Assembly: GCA_036362985.1 (NCBI GenBank)
Contig: JAYGXS010000004.1
Location: forward strand, 23,261,507 to 23,325,506
Length of the DNA stretch: 64,000 nucleotides
Direction: 5' to 3'
Origin: Ligula intestinalis
Lineage: Eukaryota; Platyhelminthes; Cestoda; Diphyllobothriidea; Diphyllobothriidae
Positions 1 through 8,932 of the stretch are shown piece by piece. The translations under genes were made by a program, and so were the position numbers. The notes beneath the pieces are model-generated. The model was not told the origin of the DNA, did no database searches, and saw only the letters and a list, made by a program, of their open reading frames with translations. The stretch's first letter is position 1. Each line of letters begins with the position of its first letter.

Positions 1-18
1 TAAGTGTCCCGGCTCCCA

Positions 19-107
19 GCGGGACCTCGTAGCTCAGATGGTGAGAACGTTCACTGTAAATAAGCCGTCCGTCTGCTGTCGTGGGTTCAAATCGCACCGA
101 AGCCGCT
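19..107 (+). mobile_element. tRNA-derived SINE copy
   Basis: A box-like TAGCTCAGATGG lies at 30-41 and a B box-like GGTTCAAATCG at 84-94, the internal promoter layout of RNA polymerase III. Spacing between the boxes is longer than in a functional tRNA and the arms do not fold into a clean cloverleaf. The same layout (A box, about 40 nt, GTGGGTTCRAATC, then a GCC-rich end) recurs at 8475, 17150, 23628, 30676 and 49857, so I read it as a dispersed SINE family and not a tRNA gene. Confidence 0.55.
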
Positions 108-110
108 GAG

Positions 111-1968
111 TATTTACCAATGAAGCAAAATATACTATTCGATGGCCTGCTGCTCCAGTCCTTCGCCGAAGTCCAGCGACGTCAAGCTTCGTATAAATGA
201 CTGTCACTCACTATAGCCTCTGCTCGAAAAATATTACTGTGAGAACCAGGAGTCAACAGTTGGCTGCGGTTACCTTTCGATGTAAATATTCATAGAGCAC
301 CACAACTGACTTGATCCACATCATCAAGATCAACAACTCATCCTGACATTGTTCGGTCAGCAAAAATGGGGGAGGGGCATCTAGATCCCAGGATATCGGC
401 AATGAGGCTAATAGCTCGCCTGCATCAACAATTGAGAAAATAGCGAGGAAAGCCTGTAATGGAGAAATGGAAATTACTGTTTTCACACCCTTGCGGCGCA
501 GGTTTCCGCAGTAAACAGCCCAGAACAAAAGAGGGCTACAGTCTATGTGTTCCCAATCATCCCAAAGAACCATTAAGGGTAACCCTTGCCACAGATTTGA
601 CGCTCCTTTTAAATTTTTTTGTCTTTGATGACTCTCCCTCCCTCCCTCTTCCCACAGCAGGAGGTGAAAATCGGAATGTCACGTAATACATGTGGCTCTG
701 CGCGAAATTACAGGGCTTGTTGTTGAGCTTATTATTCAAGATTAAAGTTTCCGTTAAGGTTAAGACACCGAACTAAGTACTCCTCCAGCCATTTATCGCA
801 ATGCTATTTGTCCCATCCTCCTCTCCTGCCGGGGACACGCTCCTTGTAAAGCATTGACAGCAAAATTCTCCAATCACAAGAGACGAGTGATGAGTGCACA
901 TTCTGGCATCCTTCTCCAATGACGCAACAGACCATTCAGGTACCGAACTACTACGGCTATAGTAAGTAGCAAGTTCCGGTAGGCAAGGAAGGTGGCAATC
1001 TGCCAACGAAGGAGGTACCTATGTCCGTAGTAGACAGTAGGTCTCCAATACCCTTTATGTACCGCTCTCAGTAAATTACAAACTGGCGGCCGGTTCGGCT
1101 TAGATGGGAGGAACAAAGTAATCCTCAACAAAAAACCCTTTCCGACACAGACCAAGATTTCATGTCAAGATAACAAGACAGAAGCCCTTACGGCCGTCTT
1201 GCGTACTCTGCCCACTGAAGCTCTCACACGTGTGCATACCGGGAGACCACAAGAGCGTCATTTTCTTTGACAAACACAAAAGACGGAGGATGTTGGGTGA
1301 GCTCAGGCAGGGAGGCTACCCAGTGACTTTGTTGACATTGCGCGTAAGAAGGCATGGCCTCTATTGTTTTCCCTCAAATTTTGGCACAATGGAACATCCG
1401 AAAATGCGGAAAGTGGATAGACACACGGGGGAGCCTGGCGTTTGTTTTTGTATCAAAGCGTTTGCACAGGCAGCTCCAAAACCACGTGCTTCAAAATTGA
1501 CGGCAGTAAGACCAAACAAAAAAGAATGTCTACTGTGTTTGCATAATCAGGGAGACTTTTCTCGGAATTGCGTCTCCAAATACCAAACTCAAATTGCTTC
1601 ATTAGACATGGGACAGAACAGCACCGCTTGCAGCTTCCTGGGCCATATGTGCTATTGAGAAAATTCAATGCATAAAGGTTTTGTTTTTTTTTTCGAAATT
1701 TGGAACTCACAAATCCGTATTTATGCCATAACAGAGCTGGCGTTAAAAAGAAACAATTATGAATAGGAGAATCTAACTGGACTCCCCAGAAAGTATCTAA
1801 ATTCTACACTACACTACAAAGAAAGTCACTTTTATTTACATAGAACCCGGAATCGCGAAAAGGCTATAGAAATTGTTTAAGTGTTCATAAACCAATAGTA
1901 GGTACTCCAAGGTGAGTGTGTTCCTATTAACATTTGCGAAGGTGCTTTTCATTTACCATTTCATATAA
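111..1968. other. no gene recognised; 3' intron or flank of the Ig gene
   Basis: Open frames here, the longest 142 codons at 1230-1658 on the plus strand, show no domain, no neighbouring splice continuity and no family I recognise. If the Ig gene continues leftwards this is intronic; I found no phase-1 Ig exon in it on the minus strand. Confidence 0.5.
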
Positions 1969-1981
1969 TTCGTAAAGTATC
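1969..1981 (+). repeat. left target-site-duplication candidate
   Basis: TTCGTAAAGTATC, identical over 13 bp to 2649-2661. Confidence 0.65.
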
Positions 1982-2050
1982 GAAAATTCGATTCCAGGTG
2001 GTAAATCAGAAGAGAGAGGAGCGTTCACTGGGAGAGCTTTATTATAAGCT

Positions 2051-2088
2051 TCATGTTTCGGGTATTTGTCTCGTCTACCCATCTTCAG
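2051..2088 (-). ncRNA. hammerhead-like motif, left arm copy
   Basis: Read on the minus strand: CTGAAGA (2088-2082), a hairpin with GGGTA pairing to TACCC, then GAA and ACAT. The right-arm copy has ACGT here followed by C, so this copy appears decayed (CpG loss, and G in place of the cleavage-site C). Confidence 0.5.
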
Positions 2089-2180
2089 AGAATGGATATT
2101 CTGGCTCAAGGTCCTCGTCTTCATGCCAGCTTTTCTTGCATGTGCTTGTTCTACAAATCGCGTTTGAGTACGCCCAGAAG

Positions 2181-2486
2181 GCCGACACCAACGCACACGG
2201 GATTAACACGCGGAAAGCCAACGCCGCGGCCAGCGTATGCATGCCGGGTACCAGTCGGGACACCACGGGAGGAGATGGGACGAAAAAACAGGGGCCGACA
2301 CTAACGCACGCCACAATACCACGCAGCCAGCCAATGCTGCAGCCAACTTGCTTATGTCGAGCACCAGTCGGGGCGACGCAAAATGCCACGAAACGAACAC
2401 ACAGGGGGCCGATACCAATATAAGCGGCACGGCGACAGACAGGAGACAGACAAAAAAGGGGACTGAAGACGCGCCGAGAGACACTC
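2181..2486. repeat. degenerate tandem repeat, unit about 113 bp
   Basis: Three successive starts GCCGACACCAA, GCCGACACTAA and GCCGATACCAA fall at 2181, 2294 and 2408. Units share ACCAGTCGGG and an ACAGGGG-type end. The third unit is partial and diverged. The array fills the centre between the inverted arms. The overlapping open frames (2053-2524, both strands) come from the low stop-codon content of this GC-rich unit and are not taken as genes. Confidence 0.7.
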
Positions 2487-2571
2487 AGTGACTCAAACAT
2501 GATTGATAGAACAGGCACATGCAAGAAAGGGTGGCATAAAGACGGGGTCCGTGAACCAGAGTATGCATTCT

Positions 2572-2608
2572 CTGAAGATGGGTAAACAAGACAACTACCC
2601 GAAACGTC
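2572..2608 (+). ncRNA. hammerhead-like motif, best-preserved copy
   Basis: CTGAAGA (2572-2578), one T, stem II GGGTA (2580-2584) with TACCC (2596-2600), then GAA-ACGT-C (2601-2608). CTGANGA and GAA are the conserved hammerhead core. ACGT is self-complementary, so stem III could form only between two molecules or tandem copies, as in dimeric hammerheads. Predicted cleavage would follow C2608. The T between the core A and stem II is extra relative to the textbook ribozyme, so activity is uncertain. Confidence 0.55.
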
Positions 2609-2648
2609 AGGCTTATAATAAACCTCTCCCGGTGAACGCTCCTCTTTC

Positions 2649-2661
2649 TTCGTAAAGTATC
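2649..2661 (+). repeat. right target-site-duplication candidate
   Basis: TTCGTAAAGTATC, abutting the outer end of the right arm and identical to 1969-1981. Confidence 0.65.
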
Positions 2662-4747
2662 ATGTTTGTTTTCATTAACAAAAGCGCCACTTTCGTGCAA
2701 AAGGACTAGTGAAAGATGTCCTGGTAACTGCTGCCAGAAGTTTGTGGTGCAAATGTGTCATTGTAAGATTTTTACTGGTCTGGTTTTCCGGACCCCACCA
2801 TGAGGCCATTTCCGGAAACGGTTAAGAGTACGCCCATGCAAATGGCCTGCAACTTTGAGTTGCCATGTTACAGGCACGTTCTTTTATTAGGGCAACTAAG
2901 TCCCGCAACCCCCAGCGTTTGTGGCACAAATGCTATAGTCTGACAGCGCACGCCGACAACTTTCGCAAGGCGGCATAAAATTGTAACTTGGGTTATCAAA
3001 CAGGATGAAAAGAACTCGAAATCTGCGCTCACTGATGGGCTACGGGACTTGCTCATTCCTCTGTCGCCTAGGGCTTTATTAAGAATCTCGCACAGCGCTT
3101 AGAAATATGCTCTTTGTGACTGCCTGCGGGCTACTTGATTGAGCTGTAGGCCACAACGGAACGAGCAGGTCTCTTAATCGATCAGTCAGCGTCTAGATAC
3201 TGTGGTTGGTATTCTCGGTTGCAAACGATGGGACAACCAGTTCTTTGCTCAGTGGTTAAGAATATTTGACCAATAACTAAAAGGGCACGTAATCAAGGCG
3301 CAAGTGTTCGCCAGAGCTGGCAGGTTACATCTAATGAACCAGAACTGGCAACTCTAGTCTTACAAATCTATCTTGGCTATCTCATTCTACATAGAAGTTA
3401 TAGGATGATTTGTAATTCGACACCACAAATTGCATGGGATGCTGAACTGCATCTTTCTTTGTGAATTGTCTCTTTCACGTCCTTGAGTTTTCTGAATTAC
3501 TGAACATGCAGGGCATGTAACGTTGGCTTGTGTTAATTAGACAAGTTGTTATGTTATAAACGCAGGATTATTTTCTGTAAACATTGATATAGCAAGTAAT
3601 ATTACGATGCTGAGTCAGCACCAGTTGACTGACCGGCCCGAACCGTTAGATGGTGCATAATAGAACAAACATTTATCGGTGCAGTCAATTTCTACCATGA
3701 CCCAACTTGTGCTCGCATCCAGAAGAAAGATAGCTAAAAAATATCAGCCCCTTGAGATGGTTCCAAGGGAATTAACTGAGTAATACCCTGGACAAATAAG
3801 GTCATTATTACTCAAAGAATGCCGAATTGGGTGGTCAGTATAGCGGATTTTCGTCTGTAGTCCCACAATAACTAGGAGGATTGCTGTTTTGTGACAATTT
3901 AACATGTTCACAACAACCCAAGGTGTTTATCTGCATTCCCATCTAATTTTTCCCGCCTCTTACACCGCTTCCTTAGTGCGGAAGGTGAGTCAACACATAC
4001 TCAAAGTACTTTTCAGTCTTGCATTTTTTCATTGGACATCAAAACTTTTTTGAACATTGTAAGTCTTGCAAGGCGAGTATGTACTATTTGTGGACGCTGA
4101 CGTACATTTTATGAACATTTCTTTCTTTGTCGTGGGGGACGGGATGGAAAGACAAATCAACTGGGGAGGGGCCTTAGTTTTATGATGTTCCACTGGATGT
4201 TGTACAGCCGGCTGTGCGATGATCATTGTCTCCAAAAACTGTCTCTTATAAGTGGAGTAGCCAGTAAAACTGCACATTAAGGTGCAGTCCTTATGTTCGG
4301 TACCGAAAGATTAAAGTAAAAATATATCTGCCTCGTCAGCAAAATACAGAGGTCAGCCTAGTAAAGCACGTTATTTAAAGATGACAAACCACTAAACAGC
4401 TTGCGTGAAAAAATCCCCCTTTTAGCGTGCTCGAGGAAAGCCCAAAATTGGGCGTGGCAGCTCTGGTGAATAATGAAACGTCCGGTTATAAACGATTATA
4501 GGAAATAGCAATTCACACATGGCTTTTAAAGGTAAGCGAGAGGAGCATTCATTTGAATCATTGTTTTTATTTTTAGCAAGTATCTTGTTTCCTCCATCAA
4601 AAAACCCCTCATCATATGTTTATGCCAGAAACATCTTTAGGCAATAATTGGAGAATGCGTATGGCCTCGCGTAACTTAAACAACCAAACTGGCTCAGTCA
4701 GGATGCCAAGCAGCAAACGCCTGGGCAAGGAGCAGCGTGCAACTCAC
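2662..4747. other. non-coding; putative intron 3' of Ig exon 5
   Basis: AT-rich sequence following the exon 5 donor in the minus-strand direction. Short open frames only; no repeat, RNA gene or Ig-like exon was recognised. Confidence 0.5.
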
Positions 4748-5227
4748 CATAGGGTTTCAGCAGCACTTGGTCAACTATCGCGGACTCGGCCGGTCTGTAT
4801 CGGCTTGTAAGTGCACTTGCATACCCGCGACACTGGAGGGCGTTCAGGCGCAGTGGGGCCGTTTCGCTCTCTTGGCGTACTGCCATGGACTCGGATAGCC
4901 CAAGAGCTGGAAGACGAAGAGACACCGTTTTGATATAGCTGGCCAAATTTACACCACCGCGTCTGAGCTCCGCAATGGAGGTCATGTTGGAGAGATCCTG
5001 CCAGGCTGGCGGACCGACAGAATCGGGATCGATGCGGCTGCCGAACCACATGATGGTCGCCTGGCCATAGAAATCACTGGTCGAACAGGCGAAGATTTGT
5101 TGACGGTCTGGATGGACGTACAGCACCCGCGCTAACTCCGAGCCAGAATCAGAGGTTTTGGGCGGGCAGCCGGCGTCCTCAGTAGTGGGGATACGATTGC
5201 CAGCGGACGTCTTATAGATACACACCG
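4748..5227 (-). CDS. Ig-superfamily adhesion protein, exon 5 (fourth Ig domain)
   Basis: The exon covers residues 485-644 of the assembled protein. On the minus strand it is preceded by CTAACAG and followed by GTGAGT, and it opens and closes in phase 1, matching exon 4. It encodes a fourth Ig-like domain: B-strand Cys532 in IFACSTSD, Trp545 in IMWFGS and F-strand Cys617 in LQCRGYAS. Two additional cysteines (487 and 505) lie in the N-terminal linker. About 40 residues between Trp545 and the later strands look like a loop expansion (GPPAWQDLSNM). No transmembrane segment is present, so further exons must lie to the left of the window or have escaped notice. Splice continuity is seen directly; assignment as an Ig domain rests on the Cys-Trp-Cys pattern and on the context of exons 1-4. 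Confidence 0.75.
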
Positions 5228-5372
5228 CTGTTAGGTCATCTTTAAAAAGGCAAGAGAAATCAACAACTGAGAGTTCAGCTTCATTTCAACCAACTATAAA
5301 TCAATAAGTAACACTGCAAAAGTCAATCAGAATGAATCCCTTTGCATAAGGGATTTTGTACGACATTTGTGG

Positions 5373-5401
5373 GCAACTGCTATTTAGTAAGCAGCAGTTG
5401 C
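5373..5401. repeat. short hairpin
   Basis: GCAACTGCT (5373-5381) is a perfect inverted repeat of AGCAGTTGC (5393-5401) around an 11-nt loop. It is isolated within an intron, with no terminator context. Confidence 0.4.
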
Positions 5402-6329
5402 TATCAGGGTTTATATAATGACCGACAAGGTGCCTTTGTTCCAATTCAGATATTTAGAAGAAGAAGAAGAAGCAGGGTTTACTTCATGTTACAATGGCAA
5501 AACATCTTCACGAACGAAACTGTGCTTTGGTCAGGTCCGGGTCCCTAGAAATCTCCATCTTTCTCAAAAATGCCTAGCTCAGTACGCAAGTATAAGAAAG
5601 GCTTGTGTGAAGCATGCCTCTTAGAAGATGCCTTGAAATTCTCGCACTTTTACCGTTCTTCAAGTTCTATGAAAACTGTTGATGTTTTCAGTGATAGCAA
5701 GACGGTTAATGCACCAAAAGCAAAAATACTCTGGTCGACCGTACCAGCAAGCAGAAGTTTGTGGGCTGAAATCTTGGTAGGCAATATTTGCAGGATGACG
5801 CAGCCTCAAAACGCCTATCTTTGCGGTAAATCGCTCAGAAGCCCGACTTTGCTGCCATAAAAAATATGTTTTTTTCTACCCGAGACAGCATCACTCACAG
5901 CACTTTGGACGCGAAAACATGAAATGTGCGTCTAGGTTTTGGTACAACGTTCATCATTCCAAAGTGGTCGGATTATTTATGAAAGTTGAACAGCTCGCCA
6001 TTGGTGAAAGAGTCAAGTCACCGTTTTGTCGGCTGCAGCATTGCAAATCCCTGCTGGAAAGAGTTTGACTCGCACTACCAACATGTAAGTCAACACACAT
6101 GTCGTGAATTGGAGGCGTTTGTGATATTAGGGACTAATGTTGTCCTCAATCGAAATTGTCAGTTAGAAAGGTAGAGCGGTTGAATGTTTTATCCCACTCA
6201 GCCTCTCCGTCGCAGTCACACCTAGTTATGTCAGTTAGATGGGCTCAAACCTAATCCCATTTTCATTCACTCCCCCAACCATGCACCGCTTAAGTGTGAC
6301 TTTTCGGGTAAGCGTTTGTTCAGGATCAG

Positions 6330-6505
6330 TGATTAGTGTTATAGTGAGGTATAAATGTTAGGGTTGAGTTAGGAATTAGAGTTCACGCTGAAGTAAGACC
6401 AAGAGGTAAGAACTACTGCTATGGTTATGTTTAGGTATTAGAGCAAGCGTAGCGTCAGTTAGGAATGAGATAAAGGTTTTTAGTTAGTGATTAGGGTGAA
6501 AATGT
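6330..6505 (+). repeat. degenerate TTAGGG-like repeat tract
   Basis: Irregularly spaced TTAG, GTTAGG and GTTAGTGATTAGGG-like words (for example GTTAGGGTTGAGTTAGG near 6357). The period is loose, so this is a worn interstitial telomere-like or simple repeat. The complementary type appears at 18680-18850. Confidence 0.4.
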
Positions 6506-7252
6506 TGTACACCCCGATAACATCTTCCGTTGAGGCTATCCAGTGAGCCAGATATGAAGATATATTCTTCTTACTTTCTCCTTTATCCCACACTAGGACC
6601 AGTGAGCCTGAATTTTTCCCAGATGCCCTCAGTTTCAATTATTTTTCGCTTTTCGACGTTCTACTCTTCACGATTTCAAATTGCGTGGTCTCCTCGCTAT
6701 GCTATCTCGGTTTATTTAAATAGGCTAATGGCATTAATATTTTTTTAATTTTCTGCTTCCCCACAGCAGCTATATGTCTGTTTCGCGAAGCCCACCCACA
6801 AAACCTCTAATATCACAATTACTTTTACAGATGTTCTTGTATACCGTTTTCGGAGCAGGGTCAAATATTGTATAACTGTCGACAACAGTTTGAAACGTGA
6901 TGAATATGCATTTCCTTACAGTTTTATTCATATCCCGAGCTATTTCTCCCCTGGGAATTCCAGATATTAAGTATATACCGGATCAAATATATCTTGACGT
7001 AAAGTTGCAATGTCGTAGGAATTTGTATGAAGGATATTTGGCAATTTTTTGCGTGCCCTAGTTAGTAAGTAGGGACGAAAAAACGTCTTTTCCTTCTGAT
7101 TTTCATCTGTCAGTATTAAGAAGGCAAAGTCTAAATGTATTTTTATGTCAGAATACCTGATTATTCAATGTGCAGTTGGCCAGAAGAAAGTAAAGCCATG
7201 CTCTGCCTTTAAACCTAAGCCTAATAGCTGCGCCGGCTTCTGTAAATTTATT

Positions 7253-7288
7253 TTATCATAGAGTCTGTCTTGACAGACTCAATGATAA
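7253..7288. repeat. 36-bp hairpin with 2-nt loop
   Basis: TTATCAT-A-GAGTCTGTC, loop TT, GACAGACTC-A-ATGATAA. Seventeen positions on each side pair, apart from one A-A mismatch. It sits just outside the left arm of the inverted repeat at 7301. Confidence 0.75.
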
Positions 7289-7300
7289 GATACGAATAGC

Positions 7301-8106
7301 CCGCTGCTCGGTTTTTTACATTTTGGTCAAATGAAGGTAATCTCTTGGACCTCTCATCCAATTACTACCGACCATCCTAGTATGGAAAGGAACTCAGGTG
7401 AAATAACTAAGAAATTACCGTGATCTGTTGTGCAGTTATTCGTCAAATATTTCCATTTGGAAATATATATAAACATTTTTTATCAACCCAAACCCAAAGC
7501 CCCCATTCGCAAGACTAAGTTGATGAGAACGATAATTAATTGATTGCTTGTTACCTTTTACCTTCCCCTTCAATATAAATGTAATGGCCTGAAGAGAATT
7601 TATCGAAAGTATGCGTATGCTCGCCAACTGTCCTTCTGAATTATCGAATGTGGATTTTCGCAACGTTAAATATAAAGGAAGCAAACAAGGGAACCTGGGG
7701 CGGGTTCCTCTGGCTTGTGTACCATACCCTGCTATTCGTACAATCAAGCCACACAGATATAGAATTAGGATTCACACTTAGCAGGCTTTCAGACTGACTG
7801 CACGGAGTAGTGACCAAGTGTACAGAGTTGCCACTCGTTTCCTAGGACAGGCTATGATTTTAAGATAACAAACTCGAAGATAATTGCGCACTGACTGGGA
7901 TCATAACCGTCCTTATCCAAGATGCCTGGAACCCGGGCGGTTTTTTCCAAATGGAAATATTTGAATACTAACTGCACAACAGATCACGGCAATTTCGTAG
8001 TTATTTGACCTGAGTTCGTTTCCATACTAGGATGGTCGGTAGTAATTGGATGAGAGGTACAAGAGATTACCTTCATTTGACCAAAATGTAAAAAACCGAG
8101 CAGCCT
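7301..8106. repeat. large inverted repeat, arms about 160 bp
   Basis: The left arm (about 7301-7460, starting GCTGCTCGGTTTTTTACA) recurs as its reverse complement at about 7943-8106 (ending TGTAAAAAACCGAGCAGC). The arms differ at only a handful of positions and enclose about 480 bp of unique AT-rich sequence. I see no hammerhead-like motif in the arms and no clear direct repeats at the edges, so it differs from the four elements elsewhere. It is either a foldback transposon or a local inverted duplication. Confidence 0.75.
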
Positions 8107-8474
8107 CAGAGGGTTTCCGAGCCACGCCAGCAATTGGACCAGCCAGGTAGTGTACGGGAGAGACAAGAGTGAGTGAACACTTGCGCATGCATACAGACAT
8201 ATCGAGGGGTATTGAGGTTGATCAGGTTTAAACATAATAATTGCGATCTTCCAGGCCCGGTTTCTTGCGAGAAGAGAGAAGTCTCGGAAAGGCCAGAGTG
8301 GTAGGAATAATATATTCTGTACATATGGATTGAATGATAGGTAGTAAAAGATTTGATTGTCGGCGCACCCACCCACAAACATTCTAGCTAAATGATCTAC
8401 GAGATATCCACCAGGAGCCGTGAGTTTAATCGCAGCTCGGTCGACGTACCCATGTGGTTAAACTCACTGTTTAC

Positions 8475-8551
8475 GGCGGGGTCTCGTATCTCAGTTGGTT
8501 AGAACGTTGGTTGTACTATAGCTCGTAGGTTCGAATCCCACCAAGGCCACG
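8475..8551 (+). mobile_element. tRNA-derived SINE head
   Basis: A box-like TATCTCAGTTGG (8487-8498) and B box-like GGTTCGAATCC (8528-8538), ending in GGCCACG. This is the closest of the copies to a real tRNA, but the acceptor stem does not pair and the anticodon arm is poor. Confidence 0.55.
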
Positions 8552-8835
8552 GAATTTTCGACAACTGGTTCAAAAAAATTATTAGCATCTCTCAATCCCT
8601 ACTCCCGCTACTAAATGACTTTCAGTAGTTGCATTCCTTTAGCTCTGATGATGATATTTTATACAAGTCCGAAAATTTGTAATAACAAAACAGTGATTCC
8701 TAAGCTTCGTTGCGTTCTTTGCACTGAAACCTCTATAAACCAGATAACCCATTTGCGAACAACATGGCTGCCTCAGTGCGCTTTGAACTTACGACGACCA
8801 TAAGAAGGCTCTAGTACAGCAAGGACTCCCGTCGG

Positions 8836-8932
8836 TGTCTCTTAGCCTTAGTGGCCAGAGCGTTGGTTTCACTGAAGCCCCCCCTTTCGTTGCGGAAATG
8901 GGTTGGAATTCAACCAAGGTTGCCATGTTTTT
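8836..8932 (+). mobile_element. weak tRNA-like SINE relic
   Basis: CTTAGTGGCCAGAGCGTTGG followed about 45 nt later by GGGTTGGAATTCAACC and GGTTGCC. The order matches the SINE family, but both boxes are eroded. Confidence 0.3.

Larger units (their letters stand above)
1969..2661. mobile_element. inverted-repeat retroelement with outward hammerhead-like motifs, flanked by 13-bp direct repeats
   Basis: The sequence TTCGTAAAGTATC occurs at 1969-1981 and again at 2649-2661 and looks like a target-site duplication. Inside, a left arm (about 2010-2173) and a right arm (about 2487-2648) are imperfect reverse complements of about 160 bp. Between them sit degenerate tandem copies of a 113-bp unit. Each arm carries a hammerhead-like motif pointing outwards, minus strand at 2051-2088 and plus strand at 2572-2608. 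About 28 nt separate the left direct repeat from the left arm. There is no coding capacity, so the element must have been mobilised by proteins supplied from elsewhere; a Penelope-like enzyme is the natural candidate but this is inference. Architecture and direct repeats are read directly from the sequence. Confidence 0.7.

Noticed and set aside
1230..1658. 142-codon frame with a CLLCLHNQGDFSRNC stretch reminiscent of a zinc knuckle
   Set aside because: Spacing does not fit CCHC (C-x2-C-x4-H-x4-C), and there is no retroelement context around it.
2053..2524. Several frames of 80-150 codons on both strands
   Set aside because: They fall in the 113-bp tandem repeat and inverted arms, and the protein sequences have no domain content.
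8475..8551. Functional tRNA gene
   Set aside because: A and B boxes are good, but acceptor and anticodon stems do not pair, and the sequence belongs to a dispersed family.
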